A DNA stretch of 64,000 nucleotides from Blautia sp. GTDB taxonomy: Bacteria > Bacillota > Clostridia > Lachnospirales > Lachnospiraceae. The stretch spans positions 1 to 64,000 of the forward strand of contig JALEJS010000014.1 in assembly GCA_022769545.1 (NCBI GenBank), written 5' to 3'. The notes beneath the pieces were generated by a model that was not told the origin of the DNA, did not search any database, and was given only the letters and a program-made list of their open reading frames with translations. This document shows, one piece after another, positions 27,099-34,507 of the stretch. Position 1 is the stretch's first letter, and each line of letters starts with the position of its first letter. The translations under genes were made by a program, and so were the position numbers.

Positions 27099-27843
27099 TC
27101 AGATATTGTTCATCACTGATCGAATAATACCAGTTGCTATCGTGGTCATTCCTTCATTTGTCGGATGGGAGCCATCAATAGAATTATAAGGCATCCTATA
27201 GCTGTACAAATCAATGAGTTTACAGTTATTTTCAGATGATATTCTCCGGATTATTTCGTTGTATTCCTCAATGTGTATTCCGGCATATTCATACGGAAAT
27301 ATAAATCCGGATATTCTGAAATATATGTTTCACTTAATGTACAGCACCATATTTCACTCACAGGATAATTCTTTTTAAGCTTTTTGAGCATATTATCATA
27401 AGCAAACAGAAACAGCTCATTCTGGTCTTTTGGGGGAATGTATGCACGGGTTCCTGTTTCTGCTCCAAACGCCCAGTCATTTATACCCAGAAATACAATA
27501 ATAACATCCGGCATTACTGAGTTCATATGCAAAGAAGAAGTTCTTTCATCGCTGCAGCCGGATGGAAAAAGCTCCTTACTTAATCGCAACTTTGTTACCC
27601 GGCTTCCAGACCAGGAATTATTCACAAGAAGTTTTCCGCCAAAGAAACCTATCACTTTAGCCCACCAGGTATCCGTCACGTCATTAACACCTGATTTTCT
27701 GCAATTATCTCCCAGGTAAAAAAGATTATATCCTTGTGGATTATATCCTTCGAATGTACTTATGGATCTCCTAACACAGAAAACTGCTTTCCAAAATAGT
27801 TATTCTTTCTCTGCCAACTGATACAATTCAGATTATCCGCCAC
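27099..27843 (-). pseudogene. SGNH hydrolase, broken by two frameshifts
   Basis: Read in three frames, the region encodes a complete SGNH/GDSL hydrolase. Block I is FSVLGD, then (after a one-base loss near 27,767) ISTFEGYNPQGYN. Block II is NNSWSGSRVT, block III VFLGINDWAFG. After a second shift near 27,300 block V follows as IDGSHPTNEGM, then a stop at 27,099. The only long open stretch is 27,251-27,679. The first shift removes the base that completes the catalytic serine codon in GD-S. The best start is a GTG at 27,843. It stands between kinase genes and is unrelated to them. Confidence 0.8.
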
Positions 27844-27848
27844 ATGGA

Positions 27849-27857
27849 CCCCCCCCC
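27849..27857. repeat. Nine-base C/G homopolymer
   Basis: Nine consecutive C (G on the minus strand) directly upstream of the start region of the SGNH pseudogene. On the minus strand it reads TTTTTA-G9-TCCATGTG, so it covers the position of the ribosome site. Confidence 0.8.
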
Positions 27858-27875
27858 TAAAAATGTTGGTATTCT

Positions 27876-27991
27876 GAGAAGCCTGCGTTCAGCCAATTCA
27901 CCGGGAAAACAGCTTCTTTCCCAAACGCCCGATTCTTTTCAGCAAATCCTTCTTCCTATACTCTATTCGTATTTTGAGCACGTAAAGTTTT
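27876..27991. repeat. 115-bp direct repeat, copy 1
   Basis: This stretch, from TGAGAAGCCTGCGTTCAGCC to GAGCACGTAAAGTTTT, recurs at 31,882-31,995 with only a handful of differences. It forms the 3' flank of the double-kinase gene, 6 bases past its stop codon. Confidence 0.9.
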
Positions 27992-27996
27992 CATTT

Positions 27997-29559
27997 TCAA
28001 TACAGATCTTCCAGTAATTCACCGATATTCTGATAACGTTTTTCACATTTCAGATTCATTCCCTTTTCCACCACATGAGAAGTGCTCCATGACAATGGCG
28101 GCCTCTGTCCTTTTTTTGCCAGTTCATACAATGATTCCAACCGATCCTGAGCCATGGAGACATATACTTCCCGAATACTTTTTCCAGACAACATCATATA
28201 CATGGTGACACATACTGCATATATATCTGTCCATGGTCCTACTCTGCCTCCGGAACCATACGATTCAATGGATGAAAATGACGATTCCTTTGTCAGAGTC
28301 GCTCTTTCGAAAGAATCTTCTTTGATCCTGCAGGACGTTCTGTATTCCTTTAAATGTACCTTTCCCTTTTCACCCAATATGATATTATCCGGATACACTT
28401 CCTGATAAATGTATCCCTCCTCATGCATCTTCTTCAATTCATACAGAACTGGAGCCATGATTTTCAGCGTTTCCTTTTCCGACAACGGAACATTCTTTTC
28501 CTGGAGATACTGTTTCAGACTTTTTACACGGTAATACCTCAATTCCATGTTTTTTTCCGGAGCTGTTTCACTCAACGCTTCCAGCAACTCCTTAACGCTC
28601 TGGTATCGTTCTTCTCGTTTCAGAGCCAGACCTTTTTCTACCACCCGCGAAATATTCCGTGACAACGGTGCTGTAACTCCTCTTTTTTCCAGTTCGCCCA
28701 ATGTCATCATCTCGTCCTTCTCCATGCGAGAAAGTGACTCCTGTGGGATTTTTCCGGACAGCATCCGGTACATGGTTGCACAGACGGAATAAATATCTGT
28801 CCATGGTCCCAGTTTTCCATGAGTGTAATACTGTTCAAAGGGAGTATAACCTCGTTTAAGAACAACATTCAGGCTTTGAGTCTCTGCTCCGGTAAGCATA
28901 CGGGCTGCTCCAAAATCAATCAGATACACTTTTCCATCTGTGCCAAGCATAATATTGTCCGGACTGATATCACGATGAATGATTCCTGCTTCATGGATTT
29001 TTTCCAGTGCTTTCAGAATCGGGGTAATAATTGCAAGCGTTTCCGCCTCAGAAAAAGGTGCCTCCTTTTTCTGAAGATACAGTTTCAGACTCTGCCCATG
29101 GATATATTCCATTACCATATAGGCTGTTCCATTTTCATAAAAGAAGGTGTTAACCTGCACGATTCCTTTCTCATGCCGAAAGCGGATCAGACTTCTGGCT
29201 TCCTCTGTAAAGCTGTCCAGACCATTTTTATAGAAGTCAATTCGCTCACCTGAAAGAGCCGATATTCTGTTCGTTCTTCTGTCAGCCATTTCTCTGACCG
29301 CCAGTCCTGCCGGAAAATACTCCTTAATTGCCACAGGAAAGTGCAGATTCAAATCGAAGGCAAGATATGTAATCCCAAAACCACCCTCGCCCAGTACTAT
29401 TCCTACCAGATACTGACCATTCAAGATGGTTCCAGGCCGAAGCGCACGGGCGCTGCAGTTTTGCATATATTCATTAAGGTCAAATCCACAATAAGGACAG
29501 CGCTGCCCCGGATCCTCTTTCTCTTTCATACAGCCAAAACAGAATTTGTTGACATCCAT
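27997..29559 (-). CDS. Ser/Thr kinase fused to a degenerate second kinase lobe
   Basis: Residues 1-330 are a normal member of the array (zinc ribbon; Lys79, HRDISPDN Asp197, DFG Asp215, KRGYTPFEQY). From about residue 341 to 520 a second copy of the kinase C-lobe follows: SLKQYLQEKNVPLSEKETL, the catalytic loop as YQEVYPDN (residues 385-392), DFG replaced by EYR (405-407), then GPWTDIYAVCVTMYMMLSG. The second unit lacks a G-loop, the Lys and the catalytic Asp, so it cannot be an active kinase. No membrane helix or outside domain is present, making this the only clearly cytoplasmic member. Its tail resembles the end of the kinase domain at 36,516-38,270 (LESLYELAKKG, PPLSWSTS). Confidence 0.9.
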   Translation of the reverse strand: MDVNKFCFGCMKEKEDPGQRCPYCGFDLNEYMQNCSARALRPGTILNGQYLVGIVLGEGGFGITYLAFDLNLHFPVAIKEYFPAGLAVREMADRRTNRISALSGERIDFYKNGLDSFTEEARSLIRFRHEKGIVQVNTFFYENGTAYMVMEYIHGQSLKLYLQKKEAPFSEAETLAIITPILKALEKIHEAGIIHRDISPDNIMLGTDGKVYLIDFGAARMLTGAETQSLNVVLKRGYTPFEQYYTHGKLGPWTDIYSVCATMYRMLSGKIPQESLSRMEKDEMMTLGELEKRGVTAPLSRNISRVVEKGLALKREERYQSVKELLEALSETAPEKNMELRYYRVKSLKQYLQEKNVPLSEKETLKIMAPVLYELKKMHEEGYIYQEVYPDNIILGEKGKVHLKEYRTSCRIKEDSFERATLTKESSFSSIESYGSGGRVGPWTDIYAVCVTMYMMLSGKSIREVYVSMAQDRLESLYELAKKGQRPPLSWSTSHVVEKGMNLKCEKRYQNIGELLEDLY

Positions 29560-29640
29560 CTGATTGCTCCTTCTCTTTTCTTTACAAAAGATTTATCCTT
29601 TTTTCATCTGATGTTTCTTCTTTTTATGATTTGATTCTGG
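29560..29640 (-). repeat. Conserved kinase leader, copy 4 (interrupted)
   Basis: Matches the other leaders up to ...CCAGAATCAAATCAT, but the GTGCCAGGTAC end is missing. The sequence switches at 29,640 to the DNA that precedes a truncated transposase. Confidence 0.85.
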
Positions 29641-29809
29641 CAATGCCATTAGTCCAACCCAGCTTAACTGTTCTTTTACGGTTTCTCATAACCGTCCTAT
29701 TATTGACTGGCTTTTCTACAGCATTCATATTGGAATTGATTGGCACTATTTTAATATTTCTGTAACATTATTTCTTCTATTTTTAGTTGACAAACATGAA
29801 TAAATGTGC

Positions 29810-29845
29810 GGCTGCCTTATCTGATAATTATCAGATAAGGCAGCC
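29810..29845. repeat. 36-bp perfect palindrome before the transposase remnant
   Basis: Perfect inverted repeat with 18-base arms (GGCTGCCTTATCTGATAA at 29,810-29,827 and its complement). It lies 65 bases upstream of the transposase start and could be a terminator protecting the element from outside transcription. The 29,641-29,809 stretch contains no recognisable gene. Confidence 0.75.
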
Positions 29846-29910
29846 CTTAGATTATCAAGCTGTTTTGATACCACTCAAAAAAAATATAATCTAAGGAGCA
29901 CATTACTATT

Positions 29911-30236
29911 ATGAATGATTATCCCACAAAAGTAAAAGAAAAATTGAATTCTATTATCAAAGATATGGACGATCACCATTGGCTGTTTACAAAGAACCCA
30001 GGCCACGACTTTTCCCGTCAGCATCTTGGCAAACTTTCCTTTTTTGATACCATGCGCATACTCATTGGTATGGGAAAAGGAAATACAGCTGATGAGATCA
30101 TGGATTATTTTGACCTGGATCCGGTCCTCATCCCTTCCCAGTCCGCTTTTATCCAGAGAAGATCTCAGATATCTCTTTCAGCTTTTGAGTATCTTTTTTC
30201 TGAATTCTCATTAGACTTCTGTGTCCGGAACCCAAT
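29911..30236 (+). pseudogene. Truncated IS4-type transposase
   Basis: Only the N-terminal 100 or so residues of an IS4-family transposase remain: MNDYPTKVKEKLNSII, LFTKNPGHDFSRQ, LSFFDTMRILIGMGKGNT and SAFIQRRSQISLSAFEYLF. A full-length enzyme would be several hundred residues with the DDE triad; none of that is present. The frame meets the 3' end of the kinase gene at 30,237 in opposite orientation. It is the only plus-strand gene trace inside the island. Confidence 0.82.
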
Positions 30237-31772
30237 TTACATCAACCCATTCCTTCGCATATCTTCCAGCATTTGCTGAGCATTACTTTCTCCCCGTCTT
30301 ACTGCTTTCTTATACCATTTGACAGCTTCCTCAAAATCCCGCACTACTCCCTTCCCAAAATGATAACAATAACCTAATGCATACTGCGAACGTCCATCAC
30401 CCTTTCTGGCTCCTTTTTCAAACCACTCGACAGCTTTTTCATAATCGCCTTCCCTGAAATAATCCGATCCTAATCCAAAGAAAATATCTTTTCTGCTTAT
30501 TTTTTTCAAAAAATTCAAAATCACTGAAGCAATTAATCCACCAATAAGAATATCTTTGATATAAATGGCTACATCCCCAAAAACATTTATTATCACATTA
30601 ATTATTATCAGAGTATAAATAATTTCAATTGGCTTCCATTTTCTTTCTGAAGCCTGAGAATATTTTATTTCATCCAAAACTAATTTAGGTTCTGTCTTCT
30701 CAGCCCCTTCATTCTGCTTTTCATTTTCCTGTTCAAGATTTTTCTCTGCATAACTATTTTGTTCATAATTTCTTTCCCTTTTATTGAGGTCTTTTATTAA
30801 TTCATAAATATTCTGATATCGATCTTCCGTTTTCAGAGACATTCCTTTTTCCACAACCTGTGAAGTTCTTTCTGATACCGATGGAATTTCTCTTTTTTCT
30901 GAGAGCGCATACAACGTTTCCTGCTGATCCCGGTCAATGCGTGCCAGGGATTCCTGCGGTACCTTTCCGGACATCATCCGGTACATGGTGGCACAGACAG
31001 CATACACATCGGTCCACGGCCCCATATTTCCTTTGGAATAATATTGCTCAAATGGTGTATAGCCCGGTTTCAGCATTACATCAAGGCTTTTTGTCTCCGC
31101 CCCGGTTACCATTCGGGCTGCCCCAAAATCAATCAGATAAACCTTTCCATTATCACCCAGCATAATGTTATCCGGACTGACATCGCGGTGAATGACTCCA
31201 CTCTCATGAACCTTTCCTAACATCCGCAAAACAGGTTTCATAATCGCCAGTGTTTCTACTTCAGACAAAGGAACCTGCTTTTCCTGCAGATACTGTTTCA
31301 GACTTTTACCACGAATATATTCCATCACCATATAGGCCGTTCCGTTTTCATAAAACAGTGTATTTACTTTTACAATCCCTTCATAATCACGGAACTGCAT
31401 CAGATTTCTGACTTCTTCGACAAAACTATTCAGACCATGTTCAAAATAATTCTTTTTTTCACCGGAAAATGCAGATATCCTTCCATCTGATTTTTCCGAT
31501 CCATCCCGCGAAGCAAGCCCTGATGGAAAGTATTCTTTGATTGCAACTGCCATCATCACATTCAGGTCGTATGCAAGATATGTAATCCCGAAGCCGCCCT
31601 CACCCAGCACTTTTCCTACCAGGTACTGACCGTTCAGGATCGTGCCCGGCCGCAGCGCACGGGCACTGCATTTTTGCATATATTCATTAAGATCAAATCC
31701 ACAATAAGGACAACGCTGCCCCGGATTCTCTTTCTCTTTCATACAGCCAAAACAGAGTTTGTTGACATCCAT
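30237..31772 (-). CDS. Membrane Ser/Thr kinase with two SEL1 units (mosaic)
   Basis: The 511-aa protein has the zinc ribbon, an intact kinase (Lys79, HRDVSPDN, LIDFGAAR), a Glu/Asn-rich linker, a hydrophobic region that can form two membrane helices (about 390-440) and two SEL1 repeats. With two helices the SEL1 part would be cytoplasmic, unlike its relatives. The first 260 or so residues nearly equal those of the kinase at 22,580-25,609. The rest of the kinase domain instead follows the one at 25,722-26,930 (ESLARIDRDQQETLYALSEKR). The stop codon lies at the junction with the truncated transposase, so the C-terminus may have been cut by that insertion or a later deletion. Confidence 0.9.
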   Translation of the reverse strand: MDVNKLCFGCMKEKENPGQRCPYCGFDLNEYMQKCSARALRPGTILNGQYLVGKVLGEGGFGITYLAYDLNVMMAVAIKEYFPSGLASRDGSEKSDGRISAFSGEKKNYFEHGLNSFVEEVRNLMQFRDYEGIVKVNTLFYENGTAYMVMEYIRGKSLKQYLQEKQVPLSEVETLAIMKPVLRMLGKVHESGVIHRDVSPDNIMLGDNGKVYLIDFGAARMVTGAETKSLDVMLKPGYTPFEQYYSKGNMGPWTDVYAVCATMYRMMSGKVPQESLARIDRDQQETLYALSEKREIPSVSERTSQVVEKGMSLKTEDRYQNIYELIKDLNKRERNYEQNSYAEKNLEQENEKQNEGAEKTEPKLVLDEIKYSQASERKWKPIEIIYTLIIINVIINVFGDVAIYIKDILIGGLIASVILNFLKKISRKDIFFGLGSDYFREGDYEKAVEWFEKGARKGDGRSQYALGYCYHFGKGVVRDFEEAVKWYKKAVRRGESNAQQMLEDMRRNGLM

Positions 31773-31871
31773 CTGATTGCTCCTTCTCTTTTCTTTACAA
31801 AAGATTTATCTGTTATCCGGCATTTTATCTGCTGTTTCTTCTTTTTATAATCTGATTCTGGTACCTGGCAC
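31773..31871 (-). repeat. Conserved kinase leader, copy 5
   Basis: Leader of the mosaic kinase. It is slightly longer than the others because of an extra TGCCGGATAAC-like insertion in the middle, and ends at GTGCCAGGTACC (31,871-31,860). Confidence 0.88.
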
Positions 31872-31881
31872 TTCACTCTTT

Positions 31882-31995
31882 GAGAAGCCTGCGTTCAGCC
31901 AATTCACCGGGAAAACAGCTTCTTTCCAAAACACCCGATCTTTTCAGCAAATCCTTCTTCCTATACTCTATTCGTATTTTGAGCACGTAAAGTTT
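31882..31995. repeat. 115-bp direct repeat, copy 2
   Basis: Second copy of the block at 27,876-27,991. It sits between two REP-like elements (31,860-31,871 and 32,005-32,016), downstream of the 771-aa kinase gene. Its minus strand can be read without stops, but no protein family is recognisable. Confidence 0.9.
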
Positions 31996-32004
31996 TTGGA
32001 TTAT

Positions 32005-32016
32005 GGTACCTGGCAT
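32005..32016 (-). repeat. REP-like ATGCCAGGTACC element
   Basis: A copy of the leader-end element standing alone, 14 bases past the stop codon of the 771-aa kinase gene. It shows that the element is not tied to the leader. Confidence 0.7.
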
Positions 32017-32029
32017 TTTATACGCTTTA

Positions 32030-34345
32030 CTACCATTGTCCATACTTTATCATCATTTCGGCACCGAAATCGCCCTGTTCTGCTGCCTTATAAAAATAAT
32101 CTTCTGCAATTTGTTTATCTTGTTTTACACCATATTCATAATAATAACATAATCCCAATGAGTATTGCGCATCTGCCAACCCATATTCCGCAGCTTTCTC
32201 GTACCATTCTATTGCTTTTTCATAATTGCCATTATAAAAATTGATACTTCCCACCATATACTGCGCTTGTACATTTTCATATTCCGCTGCTTTTTCATAC
32301 CATTTAACAGCTTCGTTATAATCCTCTTCATCGTAATAGTAGTTTCCAAGCTGGTATTGTGCCTCTGCATTTCCTGCTTCTGCGGCCTTTTTAAACAATT
32401 CTACTGCCTTCTCATAATCTGTTTCGTCATAATAAATATTTCCCAAACTATAGCAAATTTCACTTAAGCTGTTCCGGGCATCTTCATTTCCCTCATCTGC
32501 CGCCTTTTCATACCATTCAATAGCTGTCTCTGTATTCTGCTCCACTCCTGTTCCTTCACAGTAACAATTCCCAAGCTGATATTGCGCATCTACATTTCCT
32601 GCATCTGATGCCTTTTTATACAACTCTACTGCCTTCTCATAATCTGTTTCGTCATAATAAATATTTCCTAAACTATAGCAAATTTCACTTAAACTGTTCC
32701 GGGCATCTTCATTCCCCTCATCTGCCGCCTTTTCATACCATTCAATAGCTATCTCTGTATTTTGTTCCACTCCTGTTCCTTCACAGTAACAATTTCCAAG
32801 CTGATATTGCGCGTCTACATTTCCTGCATCTGATGCCTTTTCATACCACTTAACTGCTTCTTTGTAATCTGATTCACCATAATAAGTTTGTCCTAAACTA
32901 TAATAGGCCGCACTTAAACTTTTCTGTGCGTCTGCATTCCCTGCGTCTGCTGCCTCTTCATACAGTTCAATGGCAGTCTCTGTGTTTTGTTCCACTCCCG
33001 TTCCTTCATAAAAGCAATTCCCAAGCTGATATTGCGCTTCGGTATTCCCTGTATCCGCTGCCTTCTTCAGCAATTTATACGCCTTCTGATAATCTTCTCT
33101 TTCATAATACTCACAGCCCAGTTCATAGCATTTCTCTGCCGATCGGAACAGTTCCGGATGAGACCACATCCCAAATCCGGACACAAAAATCAGCAGTGCT
33201 GCCGCAGTACCGCCCGCAATCAAATATTTTTTCCGGGAATGTTTCTTTTCTACTTTCTCCTTATGTCTCTCCTTGTGTATTTTTTCCTCTTTTGCTTTTT
33301 CCGCCTTCTGTTTTTTCTCTGAAACGACACTTTTTTCAGCGTTTTTTTCTTCTTCTGTCAGATCTATTAATAGTTCATCTATGCTCTGATAACGCTCCTC
33401 TCGTTTCAGAGACATTCCTTTTTCCACAGACTGTGAAGTTCTCTGTGATACCGATGGAATTTCTCTTTTTTCTGACAACGTATACAACGTTTCCAGCTGA
33501 TTCTGGTCAAGGCGTGCAAGGGACTCCTGCGGTACCTTTCCGGACAGCATCCGGTACATGGTGGCACAGACGGCATACACATCGGTCCAGGGCCCCATAT
33601 TTCCTCTGGAATAGTATTGTTCAAAGGGAGTGTACCCTGGTTTTAATACCACATCCAGACTCTTTGATTCCGCTCCGGTTATCATGCGCGCCGCTCCGAA
33701 ATCAATCAGATACACTTTTCCATCTGTGCCAAGCATAATATTATCCGGGCTGATGTCACGATGAATGATTCCTGCTTTGTGTACTTTTTCCAGCATTTTC
33801 AATATTGGCATCATGATTCTGAATGTCTCTGCTTCTGTCAGCGGAGCGTTCTTTCCCTGCAGATACTGTTTCAGACTCTTTCCATGAATATATTCCATCA
33901 CCATATAGGCCGTTCCGTTTTCATAAAAGAATGTGTTTACCTGCACAATTCCTTCCTCATGCCGGAACCGGATCAGGCTCTTTGCTTCTTCGGTGAAACG
34001 CTCCAGCCCCTGCTGGTAATATACGGATTTTTCCCCGGAAAGCACTGAGATTCTGGCAATACTCCTCTCACTGGCATCGCGTACAGCCAGTCCAGCCGGA
34101 AAGTATTCCTTTATCGCCACCGGAAATTCCAGATTCAGATCCATCGCAAGATATGTAATCCCGAAGCCACCCTCACCCAGTACTTTTCCCACCAGGTACT
34201 GACCATTCAGGATCGTACCCGGACGAAGTACACGCGCACTGCAGTCTTTCATATATTCATTTATGTCAAAACCACAGTATGGACAAGGCTGTCCCTGATT
34301 TTCATTCTCTTTCATACAGCCGAAACAGAGCTTGTTGACATCCAT
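32030..34345 (-). CDS. Receptor Ser/Thr kinase with SEL1/TPR array (771 aa)
   Basis: The kinase head (Lys79, IHRDISPDN, LIDFGAAR) is of the same subtype as the 402-aa kinase. A highly charged Lys/Glu/His linker (KEEKIHKERHKEKVEKKHSR) leads to a membrane helix (about 375-393) and then GMWSHPELFRSAEKCYELG. The outside part has about ten SEL1/TPR units. Two of them are near-identical copies of a 75-residue module (DNA repeat 32,401-32,850). The linker, helix and first repeats are almost the same as in the next kinase upstream (34,508-36,394), although the kinase heads belong to different subtypes, a sign of tail exchange. Confidence 0.93.
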   Translation of the reverse strand: MDVNKLCFGCMKENENQGQPCPYCGFDINEYMKDCSARVLRPGTILNGQYLVGKVLGEGGFGITYLAMDLNLEFPVAIKEYFPAGLAVRDASERSIARISVLSGEKSVYYQQGLERFTEEAKSLIRFRHEEGIVQVNTFFYENGTAYMVMEYIHGKSLKQYLQGKNAPLTEAETFRIMMPILKMLEKVHKAGIIHRDISPDNIMLGTDGKVYLIDFGAARMITGAESKSLDVVLKPGYTPFEQYYSRGNMGPWTDVYAVCATMYRMLSGKVPQESLARLDQNQLETLYTLSEKREIPSVSQRTSQSVEKGMSLKREERYQSIDELLIDLTEEEKNAEKSVVSEKKQKAEKAKEEKIHKERHKEKVEKKHSRKKYLIAGGTAAALLIFVSGFGMWSHPELFRSAEKCYELGCEYYEREDYQKAYKLLKKAADTGNTEAQYQLGNCFYEGTGVEQNTETAIELYEEAADAGNADAQKSLSAAYYSLGQTYYGESDYKEAVKWYEKASDAGNVDAQYQLGNCYCEGTGVEQNTEIAIEWYEKAADEGNEDARNSLSEICYSLGNIYYDETDYEKAVELYKKASDAGNVDAQYQLGNCYCEGTGVEQNTETAIEWYEKAADEGNEDARNSLSEICYSLGNIYYDETDYEKAVELFKKAAEAGNAEAQYQLGNYYYDEEDYNEAVKWYEKAAEYENVQAQYMVGSINFYNGNYEKAIEWYEKAAEYGLADAQYSLGLCYYYEYGVKQDKQIAEDYFYKAAEQGDFGAEMMIKYGQW
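32401..32850. repeat. 225-bp tandem repeat inside the 771-aa kinase gene
   Basis: Two nearly identical 225-bp units (32,401-32,625 and 32,626-32,850) encode the 75-residue module with YYDETDYEKAVELYKKASD and CEGTGVEQNTE. The high DNA identity points to a recent in-frame duplication. Confidence 0.85.
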
Positions 34346-34436
34346 CTGATTACTCCTTCTCTTTCCTTTACAAAAGATTTATCCTTTTTTCATCTGCTGT
34401 TTCTACTTTTTATAATCCGATTCTGGTACCTGGCAC
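34346..34436 (-). repeat. Conserved kinase leader, copy 6
   Basis: Leader of the 771-aa kinase, ending at GTGCCAGGTACC (34,436-34,425). Two further degenerate elements follow upstream at 34,457-34,493. Confidence 0.9.
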
Positions 34437-34456
34437 CCATCTTGTTGGAGGATTAT

Positions 34457-34493
34457 AGTACCGGGCACTTTATCCGATTCTGATGCCTGGCAC
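34457..34493 (-). repeat. Two degenerate REP-like elements
   Basis: GTGCCCGGTACT (34,468-34,457) and GTGCCAGGCATC (34,493-34,482) on the minus strand are variants of the leader-end element, both preceded by AAA. Together with the intact copy, three stand within 70 bp. Confidence 0.65.
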
Positions 34494-34507
34494 TTTATCC
34501 ATCCTAC

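Noticed and set aside
27251-27679. 142-aa SGNH protein as an intact small gene
   Set aside because: The GDS block and the DxxH block lie in other frames on both sides, so the open stretch is the middle of a broken gene.
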